Shown in pieces: positions 21,797 through 30,226 of a stretch of 64,000 nt of DNA. Position numbers and translations under genes: made by a program. Where the stretch lies: positions 2,232,001-2,296,000 of the forward strand of contig OY744463.1 of assembly GCA_963556145.1 (NCBI GenBank), in the 5' to 3' direction. The stretch's first letter is position 1. Every line of letters begins with the position of its first letter. The notes under the pieces were generated by a model, which saw only the letters and a program-made list of their open reading frames with translations, was not told where the DNA came from and ran no database searches. Source of the stretch: Hygrocybe punicea. Lineage: Eukaryota > Basidiomycota > Agaricomycetes > Agaricales > Hygrophoraceae.

Positions 21797-23170
21797 ATGA
21801 CTTCTCGCACCAATGCGGACTCAGGGTCTTCGCAGAGATGGACCGGAATGGAATCGTTCACGCACGCATCAAATTCACAAGCACCATCGCAACTTTCCAG
21901 TCAAGCACCCCGAGAAGAAGTTATCTCTTTTGAGGTGATTATATCTGCAGCCCTGGAATTCCTTGCTAGAGCGGACATCACTCGACAGTGCGAGCTCATC
22001 CTCAACACATTCAGGAGGGGAACCACCTCCAAGTCCGATGCTTTCCTTGCTCTCGCGGATACAATCCCTGGATCTAGGGAACTCGACAGTGCAGGGAGCA
22101 GTGCTCTCGCGTCCTACCTTGCGATGCTCGACAGATACGACTCAGCAACCAACACAATTCCTGGACCGTTCATCGGTGACCAAATTGACTTGCCGCGCCC
22201 CATTTCTCCGCGACCGGATAGAGCTCACGCTGCTGGACCGGATGAAGCTGGCATTATTGAACCAGTCGAAACCCACATTGTTGGACAGGATCACACCCAC
22301 GCTGCTAGACCGGATCCATCTCGCGCATCCTCGGTTGAACGAGACAGCGAACTGAAATGAAGGAGAGTCGATGACTCGGCCCTTCCTTGGACCGTCGCGA
22401 ATATTATCGGGGATGCCGTACTTAAACCCAAGCTCGCCAAGACGCGTCACCTCCTCCTCGAATTTTCAAAAGACATCAAATATGTCCTCAGTTCGCTACT
22501 CAAATCGACCAGCCATATCTCCTTCCCCGAGTCCGAGTGGACGGCTCTCATCAAAGGGCAATCTATCAACCTCGACAAGGTCATCACCCACCACCACTCT
22601 GTCTCTCACGACACTCGGACGTCCCAAAAACTCGGCGATGGCATCGAACTCCGGTTCGGCTCATCCGACCCCATCAAATCTGTCAAAACCATCGGAGAGT
22701 GGGTCATCACCTGGGGCAAAGCATCCGAAGCTACCCTTTGGGTGTTTCCCCACGGAGACCAGGAGCTGCAACACTACCAACACTACGTACTCGAGCTCTT
22801 CAACAGCGCCCACACTTCCGTTCACGAGAGGATCATCCTCCTCGATCGTAAAATCCAGACCGAAGTCGCATCCTGCAGGGACCTCCTGCTTAGCGATTTC
22901 TCGTCCTTTTCACATTGGGAACGATCTTACCTCTCCGAATTTGGTACAGGTTTCCTCGCGTCCCCTCAAGCGACCAGACGAGACACTCGAGCGGCTTCAA
23001 GCGGCCACACCCGCGCCCACAATGACACTAAAAAGAAGTCGGAGCCTTGCTGACGTTTCAACGACAGCATCTGCCCTTCGACGTCGTCTCAGTGCCGCTA
23101 CGCTCACATCTGCTCCACATGCCGTCGCACGGACCATACGTCCGCTTCCTGCACCAGCACGAAGACCTGA
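21797..23170 (+). pseudogene. Gag-like protein of the Ngaro-type element, two stops
   Basis: One frame stays open from 21797 to 23170 except for TGA at 22358-22360 and 23051-23053. Downstream of the second stop the frame ends with a Cys/His-rich segment (CPSTSSQCRYAHICSTC, TDHTSASC), the usual C-terminal feature of these gag proteins. Both stops sit where an Arg codon is plausible in basic contexts, consistent with CGA to TGA transitions. The upstream ATG at 21704 is in frame but is followed by unconvincing sequence, so 21797 is preferred. Confidence 0.65.
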
Positions 23171-25006
23171 TCAATTCTACTCCCGTCCTCGTTATTTCCG
23201 CAATTTTCTCTGGTCGAACCTCGACACCGGCACTTACCCTTCTGCGCTTACTACGGAATCAGATCCTCCGCTCCCACAGCCTCCCTCCTCCAAATACACC
23301 AACGAACTCGTCGAGACAATCTCATGCAACTCACACCTTTTCAAGATCATCACTCCCATCCGCGTCCCTGCTTTCGCACGTCTCCTAACAACCCACCCAA
23401 ACCAACCTTTTGTCTCGTCTGTGATCACTGGCCTGCGCCAAGGCTTCTGGCCTTGGTCTGTGTGGGATCCTTCATACCCCTCTACCCACGATGCCTCTGT
23501 CCGGCCTCCGAAGTCAGAAAAGGAACGTGATTTCATTCGTGCTCAGCGTGACAAGGAAATCTCACTCGGCCATTTCTCGGAGTCGTTTGGTCAGGAACTG
23601 CTCCCCAGTATGTACAGCATGCCCGTCCACGCGGTACCAAAGCCACGGTTGACCAACTTGAGGCTCATCATCGACCACAGCGCCAGTCTTCACTTGTTAA
23701 ACTTGCTGATCTCTTGCTCCGCTATTGTCGGCTCTCGCCTCGACAACTTGCAGAACCTAGGACAGGCTCTGCTCAATTTTCGTCGTGAACACAGAAACGC
23801 TCCGCTCACCCTATTCAAATCCGATGTCTTGCAAGCTTACCGGCGAATGCCTCTCCATTTCCTGTACCAAGCGAAACAGATCGTCACGGTCGACGGTGAA
23901 CGACATGTCGACCGTAACAACAACTTCAGCAATCGCGGAGCTTATCGCATCTGGGCAGCATTCATGGCACTTGTGATATGGATTGTGATCTATGTGAAGT
24001 CCCTCTCTGACCTCTTTACATACGTTGACGACACTTTTTCTTTCGAAGTCACTGGCCACCTCGCGTACTACCCTCCATATGACACGTTCTACCCGTGGCA
24101 ACAAACGCAACTCCTCCTCCTCTGGGACGAGATCGGTCTGCCCCATGAGAAAGAGAAACAAGAGTTTGGCGACACTGTGATGATCATCAGCTTCCTGTGC
24201 GACGCCAACGCCATGACTTTTACCATGATGCCAGAGGCATGGGCCGACTTACTGGGTGCCATTACCGAGTTTGTCACAGCCCCACGCGGTGGCCGCCGTC
24301 ACTCGCTTCGCAAATTTCAGCGCATGGCAGGGTGGGTGAACTGGTCTCCAAATGTTTTCCCACTCCTCCGTCCCTCGCTTTCAAACCTCTACGATAAGAT
24401 GTCCAGCAAGACCAACTCCGACGCGCTCATCTTCTTGAACAAAGCGGTCATTGATGATCTACTCTGGCTTCACCACCATGTAGAGTCTGCACCGGGCGTC
24501 CGTCTACTGAATGCGGCTGTTTGGGAACCCATTGACACAGATCTCACCATATTCGGGGATGCCTGTTTGACTGGCCTCGGATTCGTCTACCCCTCCACAG
24601 GCATCGCATTTCAGCAGCCTCCACCGGCCCACGCACCACCGGACAACATTTTCTACCTCGAGGCACTGGTCATCCTGTGGGCCCTCACTCATGCTGCCTC
24701 GTTGTCATTCACAGGCCGTCTCGTCATTTACACAGACAGCAGCAATACCTTTGACATTTCAACAGCCTCGCCGCAAAACCCATCTACAATGAGATTCTCA
24801 AGCTTGCAGTTGATACGATGATCGCGCACGCCATTGATTTACGAGTGTGCCTCGTCAAAGGCTCGTCCAACATCGTGGCCAACGCCCTGTCCCACGACCG
24901 ACTCGATATCGCGCTCCGCCACCAGCCGAACCTTCCTTTGCGTATCTACCCCCTCCCGAACCTTCCTAGACCCCCTCGTGTTAAGCTGGGGGTGCTGGAG
25001 GAATGA
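23054..25006 (+). pseudogene. Reverse transcriptase/RNase H of the Ngaro-type element, frameshifted
   Basis: RT motifs are in order: VPKPRLTNLRLIIDHS (about 23627-23675), KSDVLQAYRRMPLH with the first catalytic Asp (about 23820), and LFTYVDDTF with the YVDD catalytic pair (about 24013). RNase H follows with TIFGDACLTGLGF (about 24547), LEALVILWAL and VIYTDSSNTF (about 24725). A one-base loss near 24761 shifts the frame and stops it at 24821; homology resumes in another frame (RVCLVKGSSNIVANALSHDR) to 25006. The true start is unclear; the frame is open from 22371, but the RT homology begins later. Confidence 0.75.
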
Positions 25007-25995
25007 ACCCTGTCTTGGGACAGTCCCGGCAGCGTGTCCAGCTGCCGTGGACTCTGGAGCGCCTGCTCCATGAGAGGTCTGTCGCCCTCGGCCTTTCTAT
25101 CGACAAATCAACGCATTCTACTTACAATTCCGCTCTGAACTCTTATCTTACTTTCTGCGAATCCCACTCCTTCCCTATTGACCCCATGCCTGACACTCTT
25201 AGTTTCTTTGTCGTTTTCATGTGTTCCCACATCAAGCCTTCTTCTGTTGACAGCTACTTATCAGGTATCGTCAATCAGTTGGAGGACCATTTCCCTGACG
25301 CTCGCAAGCACCGCAACAGCCAAATCGTTTCTCGCACACTCACCGGATGCAAACGCCGTTTTGGTTCCCCGACCACACGCAAAGACCCCCTCTCTCGCTC
25401 GGACCTCTGCATCGCAACTGCGAGCATCCACGATGGGTCATCTCATGATGACCGACTTTTCGTTGCACAGCTCCTCACGGGATTCTTTGCACTCCTGCGC
25501 CTTGGCAAGCTGACCTATCCTGATCATTGCCGTTTGGACGATCCTCGCAAACTCTCGTTGTGCCACACCGTTTCTTTCACACACATTGATTACAGTTACA
25601 CACTGCCTACACACAAAGCCGACTCCTTCTTTCAGGGCAACGTTGTCCACGTCCAGCGTCTCCCCGATCCTGATGACCCTTATCGTTTTTTCTTTGCCTA
25701 CATTGTGTCCTGTGATCGCCTTTTCCCCTTCCACTCACCACTCTGGCTAAAAGCCAATGGTACTGTCCCCCGCCGTTCTTGGTTTATCAAACGCATGCGA
25801 AATATTTATCCTATCTCCATTGCTGGCCAGTCTATGCGTGCTGGAGGCACCACTTCTCTCGCTATCTCAGGCGTGGCACCTCACATCATTCAGGCAGCGG
25901 GGCGCTGGTCATCTACAGCTTTTCAGATCTACATCCGTAAAAACCCTTTCATATTGCAGGCGCTTATACATGGCAGACCCGCGCATTCCGCATGA
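25003..25995 (+). CDS. Tyrosine recombinase of the Ngaro-type element
   Basis: The 330-residue ORF overlaps the preceding frame by four bases (ATGA). It has the SAM-like N-terminal region (DKSTHSTYNSALNSYLTFC) and the catalytic half. Box I is around LLRLGKL, where the usual Glu after Gly is replaced by Lys. Box II is around SMRAGGTTSLAISGV, followed by GRWSS and the tyrosine in FQIYIRKNPF. Tyrosine recombinases of this group integrate the circular DNA copy without making target duplications. The frame is intact, but the rest of the element is broken, so function would only be in trans. Confidence 0.8.
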   Translation: MNPVLGQSRQRVQLPWTLERLLHERSVALGLSIDKSTHSTYNSALNSYLTFCESHSFPIDPMPDTLSFFVVFMCSHIKPSSVDSYLSGIVNQLEDHFPDARKHRNSQIVSRTLTGCKRRFGSPTTRKDPLSRSDLCIATASIHDGSSHDDRLFVAQLLTGFFALLRLGKLTYPDHCRLDDPRKLSLCHTVSFTHIDYSYTLPTHKADSFFQGNVVHVQRLPDPDDPYRFFFAYIVSCDRLFPFHSPLWLKANGTVPRRSWFIKRMRNIYPISIAGQSMRAGGTTSLAISGVAPHIIQAAGRWSSTAFQIYIRKNPFILQALIHGRPAHSA

Positions 25996-26340
25996 ATTTT
26001 CTTTGGTTCTATCTTTCTTGGACATTCCGTGCCTCCCTCTGATCTTTCCCCTCTCATTCCATTGCCCCAATATTGAACCCAAATTTTTTTTTACATAGAC
26101 CTTTACCGATTGTACAGCACAAATGTACTCCAAAATATCTACCTTATGGACTTGTTTCTCTCCTGGCTTCAAGCCGGAAGAACAAGCTCCGATTTTTTGC
26201 TATCCCTTGTGCTCCACTTAAGCAGAGTCAATTAGCCACGAAGTTGAATCCTTCCAAACAAGTTCATGTCCCAGCTGGCTAATCGACACGTGCAACTCGA
26301 GCAGAGTCGATTAGGTGCCATCATTTATACAAATGGCTGT
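25996..26340. other. 3' flank of the Ngaro-type element
   Basis: No gene. Two related short words (AGCAGAGTCAATTAG near 26222, AGCAGAGTCGATTAG near 26299) form a weak direct repeat about 77 bp apart. This could be part of an element end, but there is no matching sequence at the 5' side. Confidence 0.3.
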
Positions 26341-26936
26341 AATTTACAGTCGGTTGCATAAATATTGAGAAACCATAAAGATTGAGAAACACAATCCGCA
26401 AAAACTTGTTTGTCTAAGCTTGCCATAACCTTAATTTAGCAATTTGTCATGACCGGTCACACATTGTCACAGATCAGTCACATCATCTTATCAGTGGGTA
26501 CGACGACGCTCTCATTCCCAAAACCCACTCTCGCCTGTCCAGTGCTGCTCATGAGAGGGGATTTCCTCCGCCGTACATCCGAAATGATAAGAAGAACGTG
26601 CTGAGCCACCCCTCTGATGGTTGGCTCAACAATCCAAGTTGGATTGGTATGGTCTTCTTTGATTTTCATCATTATGCCAGTGTCTTCACAGTATCAGATA
26701 ACCCTGTATACAGTACTCTGACTACATCCTACAAGGGTCACAATTTCTCTAGCCATACAGTCTTGTTGGTGCCAGGCCACAATCAGCGAGCACAAGTCGA
26801 TACTGATGGTCAACAAGTGGTGGCGTGACTAAGGGAAAAGTCACGCCAGACCCTATTGCAAACTTAGACAAACAAGCTTTTGCGGATTGTGTTGGCTTTT
26901 ATATTATAGATGTACATCTGCCTCAGGAAATTAAAT
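26341..26936. repeat. Upstream partner of the UAP1-promoter inverted repeat, split by a MITE-like insert
   Basis: Two blocks here have reverse-complement copies just upstream of UAP1. Block one is 26341-26395 (TACAGTCGGTTGCATAAA, then ATTGAGAAACACAAT), matching 28482-28516. Block two is 26894-26936 (AGATGTACATCTGCCTCA), matching 28522-28562. They are separated by a smaller inverted-repeat unit and lie in the opposite relative order to the promoter copy. Confidence 0.65.
26390..26891. mobile_element. About 500-bp inverted-repeat unit (MITE-like)
   Basis: The ends 26390-26423 and 26858-26891 are inverted repeats of 34 bp with two or three mismatches (CACAATCCGCAAAA and TTTTGCGGATTGTG). Just inside the right end is a strong hairpin at 26821-26848 with stem TGGCGTGACT/AGTCACGCCA. 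An open frame at 26598-26828 has no recognisable domain. Confidence 0.6.
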
Positions 26937-27592
26937 AAATTAAATTAAATTAAATACCTAAAATTAAATAAATTAAATATATGAACAATGACTCATTTGA
27001 TTGACTAATGTTGGCAGAAGACCTCATGTTATTTTACATGGTTTACACACTCAAATAATTTGGTGATTTTATCAAATTTATTGAGAAGAATATAATCACT
27101 TTTCCCAAAGTAACAGCATATGCTAAGTTCCAAAGTTCCCCTCCCTAGTTCCCTTCCATATACAGTTCCTGCCACCTCCCTACAGTCTCCTGCTCAGAGA
27201 AGAACACACTATGGCACCCACTCCTCTCACCATCATATTAACAGTGTTTTCAACTAAGATTACAAATGGCCTTTGCTACCACTACTGTGACTGTGTTGAA
27301 ATAATGTAAGTGTCATGCCTGAGCATTCCATATCTGTTGTCATTGATTCATTTCACTTCTGATTATTTATTGTTTCTTTTATAATTATATTTCCCTTTTG
27401 GAGTTCATTTACTTTCAATAGAACAAGCCTATACTTTCTCATAGTATACTATGTACCTTAGTGATTCTCCTCCAGTGTATCACTGAGTCTACAACACAGT
27501 CTACACTCCTTGTGTAGCTCAGTCTAATACACTGCTTCAGCCTCACTGTCACCATCACCTTCACCAAGGGCAAGGGAGAGTGAGGCCTAACA

Positions 27593-27882
27593 GATGTTTT
27601 TCAAGAAATGGCTATATCATTCCTAATGAAATGGCTGAAATTACAAGAATAGTTGAGCCAGCCAACATTAGTTGATTGGATGAGCCTTTGCTCACTTATT
27701 TGACTAGCTTTGAATCAGCTACAATTTAAAGCTGATGTCAAATAAGTGAGCAAAGGCTGATCCATTCGACTAATGTTGGCAGAGGACCCTTTAGCTTGTC
27801 ATGTCCTCTACATGCTCTAATATTCTTGTAATTCTAGCCATTTTATTAGGAATGATATAGCCATTTCTTGAAAAACATCAGT
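27593..27882. mobile_element. 290-bp inverted repeat (foldback/MITE-like)
   Basis: Arms 27593-27704 and 27739-27882 are complementary with small gaps: GATGTTTTTCAAGAAATGGC pairs with the right end, and CCTTTGCTCACTTATTTGAC with the inner right arm. The loop is about 34 bp. A further partial copy of the right-arm sequence (GACTAATGTTGGCAGA) lies at about 27003-27020. Confidence 0.75.
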
Positions 27883-28480
27883 CATAGCTGTGGAAACACA
27901 AGGGGCGCTTACATATTAGCTCCAGGTACACTCCCAGAACTCTCACCTTCCAACTTTTCCCCCTGCAACTACCATTATGGCCCAGCCCTGGACAACAAGT
28001 GTGATGAGGACTGACCACCTCAACTGCTGTTGGAGATGGCACCTTCACACCTAAAGTATGAGTGTTTTTCATCGTAAAGCTTGAATTCTGAAGGCATTTT
28101 CTAACAGCTAAATCTCAGAAAAATTATAATGTACTCCCAAACAGCTATTGTACAATAGTCTCTGCAAGACCCAAGCAATAGAAATTGTATTTGACCTAAA
28201 AGAAAGCAAAAACTTCATGATTTTGCTGAATTTGGTCATTTTGACTTTATTTTGCATCTAATACCGCTTATATTACTTATTTCTTGCAGGAAGAATTGTA
28301 GAATAGCATATCAGGAGTATATCATAATTTTTCCAATATTTATTTATCAGAAAACACAATCACTAGAGGCTCACTAGTGCAGATACCTGTGAATGTTTGG
28401 TTGTGTTACATTTGTTTGTCCTTAGTTATATTTTCAAACTCAGTTATATCATTGCCGGTGTCCAGCTATAGTATGACTGC
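27883..28480. other. AT-rich gap upstream of UAP1
   Basis: I see no gene or clear element here. The small ORF at 27878-28072 on the minus strand lacks any feature. Confidence 0.4.
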
Positions 28481-28481
28481 C

Positions 28482-28583
28482 ATTGTGTTTCTCAATCTTT
28501 ATGCAACCGACTGTAATTTAATTTAATTTCTTGAGGCAGATGTACATCTATAAATAAAAGCCGCCTCAGCCACACACACCGTC
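28482..28583 (+). promoter_or_regulatory. UAP1 core promoter inside an inverted repeat
   Basis: A TATA-like TATAAATAAAAG (28549-28560) lies about 25-35 bp before the UAP1 start codon, which would make a very short leader. The segment 28482-28562 is the reverse complement of two upstream blocks (26341-26395 and 26894-26936). The word AGATGTACATCT is itself a palindrome. Confidence 0.5.
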
Positions 28584-30116
28584 ATGTCCATCGATTCTCT
28601 TCGAATTCGCTACAAAGCAGCAGACCAAGACCACCTTCTCAATTTCTGGACACGTCTCTCGCAATCAGAACAATCTGCACTCGCAGCACAGCTCGAAGCA
28701 CTCGACATCGATCGTGTAAACCGCATCTACAAAAAAGCAGTCGCTTCCGAATCAGAATACTCCCTCCATCGTGATCCCATAGAACCCCTCCCAACCGATT
28801 CTTCCGATTCCCCAATAAACAATCCACAGAAGGAATCCGAATGGCGGAATATCGGTCTACACGCAATCGCTCGCGGTGAAGTCGGCGTTCTCCTCATGGC
28901 AGGTGGTCAAGGTACCAGGCTGGGAAGTACCGCGCCAAAAGGCTGCTACGACATTGGCTTGCCTTCCCACAAATCCCTATTCCAGTACCAGGCAGAACGC
29001 ATCGCCAGTCTCCAGTCTCTAGCCGAAAAGCAGTCTGGAAATGAATCCGCTTCCGTCGTCATTCCCTGGTATGTCATGACAAGCGGTCCAACCAGACAAG
29101 ACACCGAACAATTCTTCTCAAAACACTCTTATTTCGGTCTCGATAAGAAAAACGTCATCTTTTTCGAGCAAGGTCCGTGTGCTTCTCACATATCCTCCGA
29201 ACTCGCCTCTCACTCTCTCTCCACCATAGGCACTCTGCCCTGCCTCACCATGGAAGGTAAGGTTTTGCTCGACAGCCCCTCTCACGTCGCAGTCGCTCCC
29301 GACGGCAACGGCGGGCTATACGCCGCAACCCGTTCTCCCCTTTCCCCATCTGACAATTCCCACACCGTGCTCTCCGACTTGGAAAATCGCAAAATACTCT
29401 ACGTACACGCTTACTGCGTCGACAACTGCCTCGTTCGTGTCGCAGACCCCGTATTCCTCGGTTACTGCATCAGCAAACAAGCAGACTGCGCAGCAAAAGT
29501 CGTCCCAAAGTCTTCTCCGTCCGAAGCAGTCGGCGTCGTAGCTGTCCGCGGGAACAAATACAGCGTCGTCGAATACTCCGAAATTTCACAGGAGCAGGCG
29601 GAAGAACGTGATCCCCACTCGGGCGAATTGGCTTTCAGAGCTGCCAATATCGCTAATCACTTTTATACCACAACCTACCTGAACCAAGTAGAGTCTTTCG
29701 AGGAAGATCTGGCTTTCCACATCGCTCGAAAAAAGATCCCCTACATCGATCTACACACCGGCGACCTCATAAAACCCTCCAAACCAAACGGCATGAAGCT
29801 CGAGATGTTCGTATTCGACGTATTCCCTCACACGAAGCGGTTCGCCGTCCTGGAAGTCGCGCGGAATGACGAGTTTAGTCCCCTAAAGAACGCACCTGGC
29901 TCCGCTTCAGACAATCCTGAAACTAGTCGGAGCCATTTGCTCGCTCAACATAGGCGATTCCTTGAACACGCTGGTGCTACGTTGCTGGACGGTGTTGAGA
30001 TCGAGGTGTCACCACGAATCAGTTATGCTGGGGAGGGATTGGAAACAGTCAAAGGAAAGGTCTTCACCCGTTCAGGCTTGGTGGAGCAACTGGAAGAATT
30101 CGATGCTCTACTATAG
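28584..30116 (+). CDS. UAP1: UDP-N-acetylglucosamine pyrophosphorylase
   Basis: This cytosolic enzyme makes UDP-GlcNAc from UTP and GlcNAc-1-phosphate, the precursor of chitin, N-glycans and GPI anchors. The 510-residue ORF is uninterrupted, close to the usual fungal length. The nucleotide-binding signature LLMAGGQGTRLGSTAPKGCY is at residues about 103-122, followed by YVMTSGPTRQDTEQFF, the uridine-binding region LPCLTMEGKVLL and PDGNGGLYAA. Further on are GNKYSVVEYSE and KLEMFVFDVFP. The start is the first ATG after a TATA-like box. Lack of introns is unusual beside its intron-rich neighbours. It converges with the taxilin gene, whose stop is 110 bp away. Confidence 0.95.
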   Translation: MSIDSLRIRYKAADQDHLLNFWTRLSQSEQSALAAQLEALDIDRVNRIYKKAVASESEYSLHRDPIEPLPTDSSDSPINNPQKESEWRNIGLHAIARGEVGVLLMAGGQGTRLGSTAPKGCYDIGLPSHKSLFQYQAERIASLQSLAEKQSGNESASVVIPWYVMTSGPTRQDTEQFFSKHSYFGLDKKNVIFFEQGPCASHISSELASHSLSTIGTLPCLTMEGKVLLDSPSHVAVAPDGNGGLYAATRSPLSPSDNSHTVLSDLENRKILYVHAYCVDNCLVRVADPVFLGYCISKQADCAAKVVPKSSPSEAVGVVAVRGNKYSVVEYSEISQEQAEERDPHSGELAFRAANIANHFYTTTYLNQVESFEEDLAFHIARKKIPYIDLHTGDLIKPSKPNGMKLEMFVFDVFPHTKRFAVLEVARNDEFSPLKNAPGSASDNPETSRSHLLAQHRRFLEHAGATLLDGVEIEVSPRISYAGEGLETVKGKVFTRSGLVEQLEEFDALL

Positions 30117-30226
30117 AATTTGGTTGTCTACCCTTGTACAAGTATAGCAGTTCTTTTTCGCTTTCAGAATATACTGTTCAGCAAGATACTATTTGTGCTT
30201 CCTTCACAATACATTGCACAAAAATG

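Larger units (their letters stand above)
21704..25995 (+). mobile_element. Ngaro/DIRS-type tyrosine-recombinase retrotransposon, decayed
   Basis: Three consecutive regions in three different frames encode a gag-like protein, reverse transcriptase with RNase H, and a tyrosine recombinase. This order and the recombinase in place of a DDE integrase define the DIRS order, and absence of a methyltransferase domain points to the Ngaro group. Gag has two in-frame TGA codons and the RT/RNase H frame has a one-base deletion near 24761, so the copy is not autonomous. Split direct repeats or terminal repeats expected for the group were not detected in the flanks. Confidence 0.8.

Noticed and set aside
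22371..23053. N-terminal extension of the RT frame from 22371
   Set aside because: The gag frame is the conserved one there; the RT frame is open but resembles Ser/Pro-rich random translation until about 23054.
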